NCBI GenBank assembly: GCA_949752735.1
Contig: OX457039.1
Coordinates: 22,794,830-22,858,829 of the forward strand
Length of the DNA: 64,000 bases
Direction: 5' to 3'
From: Lumbricus terrestris
Lineage: Eukaryota > Annelida > Clitellata > Crassiclitellata > Lumbricidae
Part shown: piece by piece, positions 40,790-51,231 of the stretch
How positions within the stretch are numbered: the first letter of the stretch is position 1
Layout: every line of letters begins with the position of its first letter
The notes under the pieces: generated by a model
Database searches by the model: none
What the model saw: the letters and a program-made list of their open reading frames with translations, nothing else
Told to the model about the DNA's origin: nothing
Translations under genes and position numbers: made by a program

Positions 40790-41060
40790 ACCCTTGAACT
40801 ACCAAGAGGGGTGTGGTATCAACCACTAGGTTTTTTCTATCTCATGAAACTTTTCCGTATGGAATAAAATTTGTGACCTTTTAGGTAACTGTAAGGGTTT
40901 CATTTGCACACATTTTAGGGTACATTGTGTGATGTCTCACACCGTTCAAAAGTTATGCCCAATATAGCCTACCCGAGGTACCTGGGGGTTGGATACTCCC
41001 GTAGATTTTCGACTATATTTTTCCCGTCATTTAATATGGAAAGAATATTATCCCATTCTA
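40790..41060. repeat. About 280-bp repeat unit, copy b
   Basis: TTAACCCTTGAACTACC through TTTTAGGTAACTGTA, CATTTGCACACATTTTAG, ACCGTTCAAAAGTTATG and TCGACTATATTT is the direct repeat of copy a, without the palindrome. Confidence 0.7.
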
Positions 41061-41109
41061 TAGAGGGAATTACGATGCATCACAAACACCTTTTCTACTA
41101 TCTTCTTTA

Positions 41110-41845
41110 GTACTTAAGAAGGATTACAAAGATCGACTGAACATGATATCAACAGAATACGACATGAAAATAAACATAAAGAAGAAAAAGGCTATGAGGA
41201 TAAACAAGGGAGGAGATTCAGGAGAGAAAGCAATTAAGATCCCAGTAAGCGGAGAGGAAATAGAGCAGGTGGAGAAATTCTGCTACCTAGGAAGTATGGT
41301 CACAGGAGATGCAAGATGCCATGTGGAAATAAAAAGAAGAATAGCCATGGGAAAGACGCATTCAACAAAAGAGGAAAACTCCTCAGAGGAAAGCTAAATG
41401 TGAACCTAAAAAAGAGAATGGTCAAGACGCTGGTATGGAGTGTAGTTCTGTATGGGCCAGAAACATGGACAATGAGAAAAGATGACATAAAAAGATTGGA
41501 AGCTTTCGAAATGTGGATTTGGCGAAGAATGGAGCATGTCAGCTGGACGGAGCACAAGACGAACGAAGAAATACTGCGGATGGTCGGAGAAAGAAGATCA
41601 ATGCTGGGGACAATACGGAGGCGGCAGAGAAACTGGATTGGCCACGTCTTGAGGAGTGACTCCATAGTAAGGGACATTATAGAAGGAAGAATGGAGGGGA
41701 AAAAGACAAGAGGAAGACCAAGAACAATGCTACTGGACTGGATGATGGCAAAGGACGGTTACAGAGGACTGAAGGAGGATGCATGCATGCGCAGAACAGA
41801 TACGTGTGGCGTCATTGGACATATGAACGAACCTGCCTGACGGCA
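41110..41845 (+). pseudogene. LINE ORF2 C-terminal relic (YG.ETWT type), frameshifted
   Basis: 41143-41397 reads KINIKKKKAMRINKGG then VEKFCYLGSMVTGDARC. After a +1 shift near 41360, 41316-41840 reads VWSVVLYGPETWT, FEMWIWRRMEHVSWTEHKTN and RNWIGHVLRSD. This is the region after the reverse transcriptase catalytic site, as in the fragment at 24553-25206, and both belong to the same broad LINE group. The 5' part is missing. It is followed at once by a hAT end at 41858. Confidence 0.85.
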
Positions 41846-41857
41846 GAGAACTAAAGA

Positions 41858-41990
41858 AGATGGCGGCGCCAGGATTCCAGGTTTTTGGGGGGGCTGAATC
41901 CTCGCGGAGGAAATTTTTCATTCTCATCCGCCAAAATTTCTGACGACTTTTTTTAGTCATTGATTTGGTTGAAACCAAAATAATGGGGGG
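41858..41990. mobile_element. Truncated CAGTGGCGGCGCC-type hAT end
   Basis: GATGGCGGCGCCAGGATTCC and the module CCGCCAAAATTTCTGACGAC match the family at 22204 and 29510. The expected CAGT tip is altered and the other end is not found. Confidence 0.6.
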
Positions 41991-42119
41991 AATCAGAGGG
42001 GCTAATCAGGACAAACGCTCGAGTAAAACCCTTTGCCAACGTCGTTATATGCCGTCACAGAGGTATAGGCCTTCCTAATTGGCTATGTGGACACCAATAG
42101 TCGTATTTATCACCTGTGT

Positions 42120-42290
42120 ACACTGTACAGATATTAAGTGTCGCGGTATCAAACGTCGCGTGATTGTGTATGTCGTTGAGATTAACTGTCGCGGGATCTA
42201 TTATTGTCCGTGGGATAAGCTGACGTGGGATTAAATGTCGTCGGATTAACTGTCCGGTATTAACTGTCGTGGTATTAAGAGCCAATCCGG
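42120..42290. repeat. AATCCCGCGACAGTT array, right arm (inverted)
   Basis: TTAAGTGTCGCGGTATCAAA, TTAACTGTCGCGGGATC, TTAAATGTCGTCGGATTAAC and TGTCCGGTATTAACTGTCG are the reverse complement of the array at 40570-40785 in mirrored unit order. Confidence 0.85.
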
Positions 42291-42384
42291 CCGTGGCCCA
42301 CCATTTAAAAAGAGCATGGGACGTGGCCCCCATTTGGTTTCAACAAGCCATTAAATCAATGCAGCGGGAGAGAAAAGCAGAGAG

Positions 42385-42700
42385 GCCATCAGGATGACTG
42401 ACGACTAAAAATTTTGGCGGATGAATGGTGTCTTTTACATGAGAATTCTTCGAGACAAATGAATAAAAAAGGTCATAAGATTTTTCGGCGACCAAGACAC
42501 GAGCATTTTTTCCTGGCCCAAGACCCCAAACCCAAAATTGTTGCCCCCCCCATCGAAAATTTCTGTTTCCGACCTTGCCGCCACAGACTGCCAGATTTTT
42601 TCCTGCCAAGGATTTATTTATGTCTTTAATCGCTTCTACGCCGTTTATGTGTACGAGTAAACTAAGCTTATAGTTTAAAAATACCTGATCATGAATTTCT
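42385..42700. mobile_element. Decayed hAT-like internal sequences
   Basis: ACTAAAAATTTTGGCGGATG and AAAAAAGGTCATAAGATTTTT are the family module. 42590-42700 (ACTGCCAGATTTTTTCCTGCC, then AAGGATTTATTTATG) matches the hybrid element at 52302-52734. Ends are not identifiable. Confidence 0.5.
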
Positions 42701-43925
42701 GTTATATTCTTAAACCCTAACTGACATGGGCGCCTACTCTGCGAGGCCCGTGAGTGCTCAGCATCACCAGAAATTGGCCATGCATGAGCACCACCAGAAA
42801 TCAGCCAACAAGATGTGCTTTTTATGATATTATTTCTCTCTTGGCATTGCATACCTATGAAAATCATTGCGTCTTTTACATATTTTCTTTTATCTCAGTT
42901 AGTCTACCTTACTTATTACTCCAGTTGTACCTCTCCGGTAGTCTGAACTCCATACGAATACGAGGAAAACCTCGAGATCCTGCTCATTCGATCCGCTTTA
43001 GTCATTTTTTTACGGACGAAGGCGACCATTTGAATTACTGTTTCTTTTTATTGTACCTGTTAGGCTATAATAATGATCCTCACTGCGCGAGAATCACCTC
43101 CCAGCATCACAAAAGCTGGATATTATTTTGTCTGCGTTTATTAACAAATCAACCTTGACTAAATTGTCTGTGAAAACTATTTGAAAAACCATCTTCCACA
43201 ATGTTAATATTGACCCACTAAATATTGATTAAAGTAGACAGAATTTTGTTATTTCTTGTGCAAAATTTGAATCTGTTGAGTGTTGACCTAATTAGGGGAG
43301 AGTGCTCCAAGACCCCCATGCTAGCGAAGATTGTGCTTTTCTTCTGTGTGGATCCAAGAGAGGTATATGTTCCCCCATAGAGTGATCAATTTTTTTAAGC
43401 AATCGGGAAGAACATTTATTGAAGTCTTATATCATATCTTTAAGCAATGAAATAATGTGAAATTTTGGTCAAATAACAGCTTAAGCTGTCACTATTTCAT
43501 GTTGAGTGGAATTTTTTTTGAACAACGGCAGGGATGCTTTTCTAGTCTTAAACCACGACAATTGACAGCCTACGATGCTACCATCGCAGTGCACGTGGCA
43601 AGAAAAAAAAATCAAAAATGGTTAGGAGCACACTCCCTCCCCAAGTCCTTCGGCCCCTCCCTGCTCGGCGATCGTCCTTTGACCGCGAGTGCGTCCCCTA
43701 AAACCATGAAACAGGGTTAATTTCAATAACTCTCCTATGAAAAAAGGCTCAAAAAAATTGTCCCGCGCTCACGCGAGGATTTCTTCCACATTCGTTTGGG
43801 CACTCACACTTTTCGGGTCAACTCGGCGCCTATGCTAACTGAAGCATATTGTAAGCTAATTCTTTATTGCATTTAAGGGTCAGCTAATTATTATGCAAGA
43901 GCGTCGGATAAAGCCGCGTACAGGT
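42701..43925. other. No gene or element recognised
   Basis: Mixed sequence with frames up to 134 codons that contain no known motif and have no supporting splice or start context. Confidence 0.45.
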
Positions 43926-44355
43926 AACGTAGCTCGGGTGGCTGAGTGGAGGCAAAGTTGCTGCTGGGTGACCGCGCGTCTGAGAGCGAGACAGAGAGAA
44001 AGACAGAGAGGTGCACAGATAGGGACGGAGCGATAGACGGAGCGATGTACGCTGAGAGCGGGTATACTTGTTGTATAGGAGTCGAGCGTAGAAAGAACTG
44101 TAGAGAGAAGAGTGATAAAAGGTACACATGTGAAATAGTTGCTTACGGTTCATTCTTGTATGTTTGCTGCTGTTTGATTTTGAAGAACAAAATACAAAAT
44201 TGGCGTTGATTGGCATAACGAAGTTAAAGAACTAGGCTACTTATTATAACTAGCTGCCACAGTAAATAAAGTTCGTTCCGGTTAGGCTTAGGCAGCACTG
44301 AACGTTTAATGTAAACAGAGGAGACTGGAAAGAAGATTTACGCGTGAGGGAATAA
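43926..44355. other. No gene recognised; purine-rich patch
   Basis: A GAGCGAGACAGAGAGAAAG-type patch (about 43984-44045) and unremarkable flanks. Confidence 0.4.
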
Positions 44356-44359
44356 GCTC

Positions 44360-44429
44360 ACACATACTTTAAACGGTACACTATAGACTGGAATATTAAA
44401 AGACCTGTTGATATTGCAAAAAGGAAGGA
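44360..44429. mobile_element. Fragment of hybrid hAT-like element
   Basis: TTTAAACGGTACACTATAGAC, TGGAATATTAAAAGACC and GATATTGCAAAAAGGAAGG match the middle of the elements at 52302-52734 and 62092-62467. Confidence 0.5.
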
Positions 44430-44905
44430 ACGGGTGGAGGAATTAATCGCAGACGAGCAGACTGGATTCTGAAAAATATCATAGAAGAGACCGGGAGTGT
44501 TATAGTCAGTGGCAGAAAAATCAACAACCTATGTGCTTCACTGACGATATCGATGTGATTGAGGAAAATGGACAGAAAAATTCTAACAAGATGCACAAAT
44601 GGTGTCAAACGAAGAAGGAAAGAAATAATTTATGGCCGCGGCATGAACTTCGACAAAGCAAGAACAACGGTATTTGGTGAGAAGAACCTACAAAATAAGA
44701 TAGTAGTGGCGGCTTTCCATCTGGTAAACGGTGAGCAGTTCACATAATTATCTGAGCTGCAAACACAGCGCACGACATGGACAACAAGAAGGAGGGAAGT
44801 GATTAGAATTACAAAAGCAACAGCGGCGCTAAAAGTTACTGGACAAAATCTGGAAAAGCAAAGCCATAAAACTGGAGAGTGGAGACAAAGCTGAAAGTTC
44901 TGAAG
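44430..44905 (+). pseudogene. LINE reverse transcriptase fragment around the catalytic site
   Basis: Plus-strand reading gives IIEETGSVIVSGRKINNLCF then TDDIDVIEENGQ, the decayed motif C region (FADDI in live elements, here FTDDI). Then in another frame MNFDKARTTVFGEKNLQNK and LVNGEQF, and later VIRITKATAALKVTGQ. The order fits RTE/jockey-like LINEs of the kind whose C termini are at 24553 and 41110. The frameshifts and the lost catalytic residue show it is dead. Confidence 0.7.
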
Positions 44906-44989
44906 AAATGACTGTGCCTTCAGCATCATGCTTATAATTATATATGTGTGGATCAACAAAAATCGGCGGAGGCGGCGCCCAAGAAATAG

Positions 44990-44990
44990 C

Positions 44991-45021
<31 letters not shown>

Positions 45022-45052
45022 GCAGCGGTGGCGGCGGCGGCGGCGGCGTGGT
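44990..45052. repeat. (CGG)n repeat
   Basis: About 20 CGG units with CAG and TGG interruptions, the most GC-rich stretch in the window apart from 1.2-1.7 kb. The poly-Pro frame on the minus strand has no flanking conserved coding, so I do not call an exon. Confidence 0.85.
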
Positions 45053-45394
45053 GCAGCCGGTGTCACGAAATATATCCACATTAAGCTTAATCGTATTCCT
45101 CAGATGAAAAGAAGTCGAAAAAAGACACTACTGCGTGAATTTATTTTTTCATATTAACTTCCATCTGCTTTCTTTTGAACAATGACACTAACAGGTCTTA
45201 CTAGATAATTTTGCTTGCTTTGGTTTTAGAGCACTTAGAACATTTAGAGCGCTTAAGAGCACTTAATTAGAACCACTAAGTAAATTCGAGTTGAAAGAAG
45301 AAAAAAAATTAAAGTAATAAGAAAAAACAAAACAATTGCTTGTAGTAACAATTGTTTTTCTTGCTTTATTCCCTTTGTTACTTTATTCCCTTTT
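45053..45394. other. No gene or element recognised
   Basis: AT-rich flank of the mariner copy. Confidence 0.45.
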
Positions 45395-45396
45395 TA

Positions 45397-46178
45397 CACA
45401 GTGGTTCAATAAAAGTAAGTCAAACTGTTTTACGTATATCTCTAATGCCTGATGATTAATCATACAAATTTTTTTAAATATTTAGAGAATTGAACCAAGA
45501 ATAGGATTCCAAAATATCATGTCATAAATTTGAACGGATAGAAAGATATGAATATTTCAACCTCAACTCCCTAAATTTCAGTTTTCAGCAAGTCTGTTAT
45601 GGTGTCGACGCTTGAAAGTTCCCAATTTTGGTTTTCAGTGATCCTGGAGTAATAATTAACGGAGTATATTATCGCAACGTTCTGCTGTCACAACATCTTC
45701 CACCTGTTATCAGAGATCTATAGACTATAGCACCAGAAGGCTATTTCCGAACAGTGCCAGGCCCCAGAGTCGATAAGCCATCGAAATGCTAACAAGAGAG
45801 ACACCATACTTCATTTCTCCCACATTATACAATTATGGCATCCGAACAGTCCAGATTTAAATCCTGTCATCTATAACATCTTTTTTATGCAAATAATCAA
45901 AGAATAGCTACTTAAAATTTCTTCACAAAAATATTAAGGACTTTTTTATGTTTGAAGTACTTTGTTACAAACCCAAAAAATTGCTGGTAGATTGAAATTT
46001 TGGTAGGCCTAGATGAAGTTGAAAGATTCATATCTTTCTATCCGTTCAACTTTATGAAGTGATATTTTGTCAGTATTCTTGGTTCAATTCTCAAAACGTT
46101 GGGAAAAATTTAGAATGATTAATAATCAGGCGTTGGAGGATATGGAAAACAGTTTGGCCTACTTTTTGAACCACGGTG
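45397..46178 (+). mobile_element. mariner-like element, internally deleted, TA target
   Basis: The left end CACAGTGGTTCAATAAAAG and right end TACTTTTTGAACCACGGTG are inverted and flanked by TA at 45395-45396 and 46179-46180. Plus-strand remnants at about 45640-45870 (PGVIINGVYYRNVLLSQHL, ...PSDLNP-like text) match the transposase C terminus in the element at 55910-56711. Stops and deletions remove function. Confidence 0.88.
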
Positions 46179-46227
46179 TATATACTGTAAGACTGTTTGG
46201 TTGGTGTCAGGAAGGGCATCCGGCCAG

Positions 46228-46571
46228 CAGGACTTTTTTAACGTGCAGTTCTACAAAAACTGTGCAGTTGTAAAAGAATTTGTGCAGTTGTAAAAGCAGT
46301 TCTGTGCTGTGAAAATCATTAGGAAACGGTAATTACAGCCGGTTCACCACGGACGGACGAAAGACCTGTGCAGTGAAAAATAAGCACGAAGGCCGAAAAA
46401 GGCAATTTTCAAGTGGACGACTAAGAAAGGTCATCAGATTTTTCGTCGCCGACTTGCAACATTTTCGGAGAAAATTTTCTGAAACGACCAGAAATTTTCG
46501 CCAAGCAAATCCGGATTAGAAAAACTTTCGGCATGGTTGTGCAGTTCTACAAATTTCTGAAGAAAGCCATG
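46228..46571. mobile_element. hAT-like element of the GTGCAGTT family, copy 3, 8-bp TSD
   Basis: It starts CAGGACTTTTTTAACGTGCAG and ends AAGAAAGCCATG; CCGGCCAG is duplicated exactly at 46220-46227 and 46572-46579. It has three GTGCAGTT phrases at the left, one at the right, and the GACGAC..AAGGTCATCAGATTTTT module in between, making it the longest family member (344 bp). Confidence 0.9.
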
Positions 46572-46589
46572 CCGGCCAGGTCATAACCC

Positions 46590-46618
46590 CCCCTTATGAA
46601 TTCCTGACTCCGCCACTG
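46590..46618. mobile_element. Isolated end of a CAGTGGCGGA hAT-like element
   Basis: TGACTCCGCCACTG is the inverted form of CAGTGGCGGAGTCA, a variant terminus of the same family. No partner end was found. Confidence 0.4.
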
Positions 46619-46925
46619 GATGAACTTTATCAAGGAAGGCCAACGAGAGGGGAATTACAGTAGTGTATCCGTTAACAGACAAATACCTGAACAATTGAGG
46701 TAAATGTCGAAGATGAAACAGATCTGTGAATAGCCCTGAGACGCCTTAGCTGGAAGTAAGATGAGCGAGTATACTCCGAATTGCAGTCAGTAACGGTAAG
46801 AGTGTGGCACCTATATTTAGGACACAAGACGAAAAGGAGGGAGAAAATCAATCCCAACCATATACTGTATAACAGAGTTATACAGTATGTGGTTTTAAAC
46901 CATCCGCTGGTCGAACTTCTCACAG
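46619..46925. other. No gene or element recognised
   Basis: The inverted pair TATACTGTATAAC/GTTATACAGTATA at 46860-46888 is a short palindrome. Otherwise nothing was found. Confidence 0.4.
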
Positions 46926-46929
46926 GTTG

Positions 46930-47085
46930 CGGTTGACATGGCCCCTGTCCAGACATGATTGTATCTAGTTACTATACTTTATTATTACTTCTATTGTGTT
47001 ATATTGCATAATTGTCAATGTCCCATTGTGCGCTTGCAAATATAGTAATAAAGACTATACTTACTTACTTGCAAATATTTTAACA
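46930..47085 (+). mobile_element. LINE 3' end with (ACTT)n tail
   Basis: CATTGTGCGCTTGCAAATA, then AGTAATAAAGACTATACTTACTTACTT, corresponds to the 3' terminus of the minus-strand LINE at 18305 (CCGCAGTGCGTTTGCAGG and AATAAAGTATATACTTACTT). Only the tail is recognisable. Confidence 0.6.
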
Positions 47086-47099
47086 AAATGCAATTTGCA

Positions 47100-47825
47100 A
47101 TCGTGATATTCGGCACTAGCCGTATCTCCTCTATCTTAGTGAAACTCCCGAAGCAATGGACGGATGCCCCTCGCTTCACAGCCTGCATGCCTCTCTAACT
47201 CCCAGTCTTAATTCCTGCAGGCAGTCAATCACAGTCGCTGGGAGTGATATTGCGTGCCACTGTTGCCCGTTCGACGGCGGACACAGTGCGTCGCGGTAGC
47301 AGCCTTGCTTAGAAGTGAATTTCGTCGATAAATACTGCGAAATTCCCGACGGTGTGCTGAGCCCGGGCTCTGAAAGTCTCCGAGGGGCATACGTCCTCTC
47401 GGCGCGACGCCCTGTCCGTCGGGAGAGCTGTACTCTCGACGGAATAGCCGCCGTATCTCGACTGCACACGCCACTTGACGGACGCCGTGAATCTGTGCGT
47501 CATCAAAGAATCGGCGTCATTTAGTAGTGACATCTGCAGCTGACGTATAACTCGAATAAATTGTATCGCCGTCAGTCGTTCCCAGATAGCATCTTCATGG
47601 CACTTGCGCTATTGATTAGCATACTCTGCCTACATTCCGTCTGTATTGAATATCGATTCTCCCTCCCCTTGATTTTTAAATCTCTTCTGCATGCTTCTTT
47701 CAATATGAAAAATAACCCGTGAACAATGAACAAATTAATCTACTGTGCTTTTCTTAACTACTTTCATTTCATCTTGTAACCGTGTTGCGGCTTGTCAACC
47801 TGATTTTGATTTTGATTAAACGAAT
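47100..47825. other. Unassigned; possible decayed transposon and LINE tail
   Basis: 47176-47533 is relatively GC-rich with minus-strand frames containing WHAISLPATVIDCLQELRL, which faintly recalls the C-terminal end of Tc1-like transposases but is too weak to call. TTTGATTAAACGAATA at 47811-47826 resembles the 3' end of the LINE at 27454-32298. Confidence 0.3.
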
Positions 47826-47826
47826 A

Positions 47827-48779
47827 TACCGGGTGCGCCAAAAAAGACCCCCCTAGGTTTTTTGCCAATATCTTGACCAAAAGTAAGAATTTCCAAATGA
47901 AATTTTACAGGCTTATAGACAATTCATATTTATACATCATGGCCAAATTTCATCAAAATATTTAAAACACAACAAACGTTACACCACTTTTAGTGAGGTC
48001 ACCCACCGCTTTTTGACAATTCAAAAACGAAGCGCAAAAAAAATTAGGTTTTTTGCCAATATCTTAGCCAAAAGTAAGAATATCGAAATAAAGTTTTACA
48101 GGCTCAAAGACAATTCATTTCTGCACATGGTGGTCAGATTTCATCAAAATATTTCAAACAGGACAAAAGTTATACCACTTTTAGTGAGGCCACCCACCGT
48201 TTTTGACGATTCAAAAACGAAACACACAAAAAGTAACAAAAACACGATTTTATTAAGTCTCATCTCAAATAACTGTCGTCAAATGAACTTGGTAGTACTT
48301 CACAACTTGTGTTCAATGTGCCCACCACCTGTGCCAAAACTTCTTTTGAGTCTCTTTGCAAAGTTCTTGATGGACCTATTGATTAATCTGACAAATTCCA
48401 TATTTACCAATTTGATTGTCATCTTGCTAAGTGACTTCTCAGTGACGCGCAGCTACGCTGGTACCCTGTTTTTCTTTTAAATAGTAATAATAATGATCAT
48501 CTGGCAATATCAAGGCTATTTGATGTCAATTATTTGGGATGAGAAAAAAATCGTGTTTTTGTTACCTTTTTGTTGCGTTTCGTTTTTGAATCGTCAAGAA
48601 ACGGTGGGTGACCTCACTAAAAGTGGTGTAACGTTTGTTGTGTTTGAAATATTTTGATGAAATCTGGCTATTGTGTATAAGTATGAATTGTCTATAAGCC
48701 TGTAAAATTTCATTTGAAAATTCTTACTTTTGGTCAAGATATTGGCAAAAAAGCTATGGCTTTTTTGGCGCACCCTGTA
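47827..48779. mobile_element. ACAGGGTG TIR element with TA target, copy 1
   Basis: The left end TACCGGGTGCGCCAAAAAAG and right end TTTTTTGGCGCACCCTGTA are inverted, and TA flanks both sides. The inverted repeats are about 200 bp (ATCTTGACCAAAAGTAAGAA, CACCACTTTTAGTGAGGTCAC). The left repeat is present twice in tandem (47850-48030 and 48045-48245). No intact transposase is present. TA targeting suggests the Tc1/mariner group, but the long arms are not diagnostic. Fragments lie at 2727-2822 and 19860-20980. Confidence 0.85.
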
Positions 48780-48954
48780 TATGTCCTCGTCATTGAGAGT
48801 TAGCTGAGAATTTTGAGATCTTACTTGCACCTCTATCCTCCATCTTTTACCCATCAGTTGAAGTTATTGTCCAAGGTTTAGTCACGCGTAGCCTACGACT
48901 GTTCGCAAGAGTTCTTTTCATTTCGAACACTAAAACGTCTTTTACTGATAGGCC

Positions 48955-49170
48955 CAGGGCCGGATTAAGGCATGTTCAACATGTTCGGCCGAACAGGGGC
49001 CCCACACTTTAGGGGCCCCACACATGCAATATAAATATTTTTCATCACTGTTAATCATAATAGTAAAAGTGAGTAAAATATATCGGAACAAATTGTCAAC
49101 TTATTTGAAAACTACTAATTTTAGCATAATATAAACTTACAACTTTTGAGCATGTGTGGGGGCCCTTATT
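48955..49170. mobile_element. CAGGGCCGGATTAAG MITE, right end missing
   Basis: It starts CAGGGCCGGATTAAGGCATG then TTCAACATGTTCGGCCGAAC and continues to TGTGTGGGGGCCC, matching 1685-1947 in reverse order. No right terminal repeat or target duplication was found. Confidence 0.75.
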
Positions 49171-49770
49171 GGAGTTTCCAATTCCAATTGAGTAGACTTA
49201 TCTTAAAATCGACCAGAAATTCTAGCAAAGGCTATCCTAGATCTATATGATTTTAGACACTTAGCACCACTTCCGATCGGAATCAGGGCCGTAGCAACAA
49301 TGAACGTGGCCCCCTCCGAAAATAGGCTTATGTCCGAGGCGGCGGGACCCTTGCAATGCAGAAACTGGCATACGCGGTATAGTCTAATTCTGTATAACGT
49401 GTTCATTCTAAGCAATTTCGTTTCGTGATTATTATTTAACTCTAAATCTGATATTATTGATTCCCCAAGAATTTTTTTAGAATTGGCCTCAAAGTGCCCT
49501 GATCCAGTAATGCACATATGAAAATCCGTTGCATTTTCAGCGTTCAAAATTTGGCTCTTAGGGCTCCTTAGCCTACAATGCAGAATTTGGAATGCGGTAT
49601 TTATATTTTATACAATAAAATTATAATGGGTTGGCCTATTCATTAGGGTATAGCAAGAAAAATGTTTTCGTTGAAAATGAACTTTGGCATAACTTAAAAG
49701 GTTGCTCCAGGTCCTAAATGAAAGAACTGAAGAAAAATTGCATCAAATTTATTGCATCTAACTTTGCCGC
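49171..49770. other. No gene or element recognised
   Basis: A minus-strand 114-codon frame here (49203-49547) shows no known motif. Confidence 0.45.
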
Positions 49771-49779
49771 CGAGCACCT

Positions 49780-50700
49780 GAAGTTTTGTCTACTTTCGCG
49801 GTTGCAAACCATGGCAAAAATACAAACACTAGAACTATGGTCATGGAGAAATAGACAGAAAAGAAAGAGAAAGGAAAGAGAACAACAAGAAGTATTATAA
49901 ATCTCAACGACTGTGTAAAGCATAGATGATACACCAGACGATGTTGTAGCTGTGATACAGTTGACTCCGATTCCACAGCGTCAGAATCATTATGAGGCGT
50001 TTATATGCTATCTGAAGGGAAAACATGCTCTCGCTATACCAAGTCATTCCAGCTTTCTCAAGGGAATGTGACAGATATAGTTTCTCCAATGCAGTTGGTG
50101 CTGCAATTGCAACAGAAGTAGGTCTACTTGTGGACTATGGAATTGTGACTGATGACGACCAGAGTTCAGCTACTGATAGATTGTGGGAAGAGAGAAAGAA
50201 AGGTTTCGTAAAACATTATCCGATGGAAGAGGTGAAAAGCTCCAGCATTGTAATAGTAGGAGAGATATAACTGTTAGCTTACTGTATGTTTGCAGTCATT
50301 CGGTCTTAAATATCAATAATGAAAGAGTATGCATGTTTGATACGAGAACTACATGTAGGATCACTTTATTTAGGGCATATCTCATCATAGAGTGGATTAG
50401 CCGCAGGAATTTTCGAAGCGATGCGCTAATTCTTGTCTGATAGGCCTAATGATATTTCTCTCAGTTCAATAATAGCTGTTGGCTGTGATGGAACGGCGGT
50501 AAATACAGAAACGCATGTTGCAGCAATGGAGTAATAAGAAAGCTGGAGTTGCATGCAAGACATCCACTCAATAAGTTGACGTTACGACATTTATTTGCTC
50601 ATCATTGCATCAAGCTTCCTACCATACTTTGAGGGAAAGGTTGTTGTTAAATTCATTCAAAAGAATGGTTGCTATGGTTAGTTACCCAGAAAATGTTTAA
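49780..50700 (+). pseudogene. Decayed repeat-family protein gene of unknown function
   Basis: Plus-strand frames give a basic KRKRKEREQQE segment (about 49860-49900). Next is ECDRYSFSNAVGAAIATEVG then LLVDYGIVTDDDQSSATDRL and ERKKG (50030-50210). Then come IIAVGCDGTAVNTE (about 50470-50515) and, in another frame, HPLNKLTLRHLFAHH (about 50565-50610). I associate the order CDR(Y/F)..S..AAAIA..L.D.GI(V/I), then DGT.VNT, then NELPLRHLF with uncharacterised multicopy proteins in several invertebrates, which are probably transposon-borne. This is from memory of motifs, not a search. Frameshifts and stops make it a relic. Confidence 0.45.
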
Positions 50701-51230
50701 GTGAATATGATCATTGACGAGAAAAAACACATGCTAGAAGAATTAAAATAGCAAGGGAAACGATCGCTGTCTATTAACAGTTCATGTTATATTAGAACAT
50801 TCACAATCCCAAAACTGTATTTAGAAGCCACTGTCTACTGTGTTCTAGTTAACTGGTTGGCTGTTTCCAGACTTGAGCCTCCAATAACTTGCAAGTTTAA
50901 GAAAAATGACCTTAAGGGATAGGCTACATTAAAACTGGCAGTATGTTAGATCTTGAAAAATACCATTACCACTAGCATGCATTCAAAGTTGCTACAGGTA
51001 GTACAGACGCAGCAAGGTCAGTGTGTGACAAAGAACGTAGAGAAGGCCACATTCGAAGAAAGCGCGAATTCCTCAAAAACATGGTCAAATAAAACATAAA
51101 AAGTAAGCGGACTATATAATACGAGTGAGACGCATTGTCAGCATGTGAACATTTTGTGAAGCGTAATTAAGGACCACACTTTTTTCTCAATTTTAATAAT
51201 TCATTCCATTTTTAAGCTAAAATAATGCAT
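50701..51230. other. No gene or element recognised
   Basis: May include further decayed parts of the relic ending at 50700; no clear motif. Confidence 0.4.
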
Positions 51231-51231
51231 T

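Noticed and set aside
44630..45079. Coding exon with poly-Pro tract at the CGG repeat
   Set aside because: The poly-Pro run derives from (CGG)n and the remainder of the frame overlaps the LINE relic on the other strand.
47176..47533. Tc1-like transposase C terminus
   Set aside because: Only a vague resemblance (WHAISLPATVI...); no SPDLNP or inverted ends nearby.
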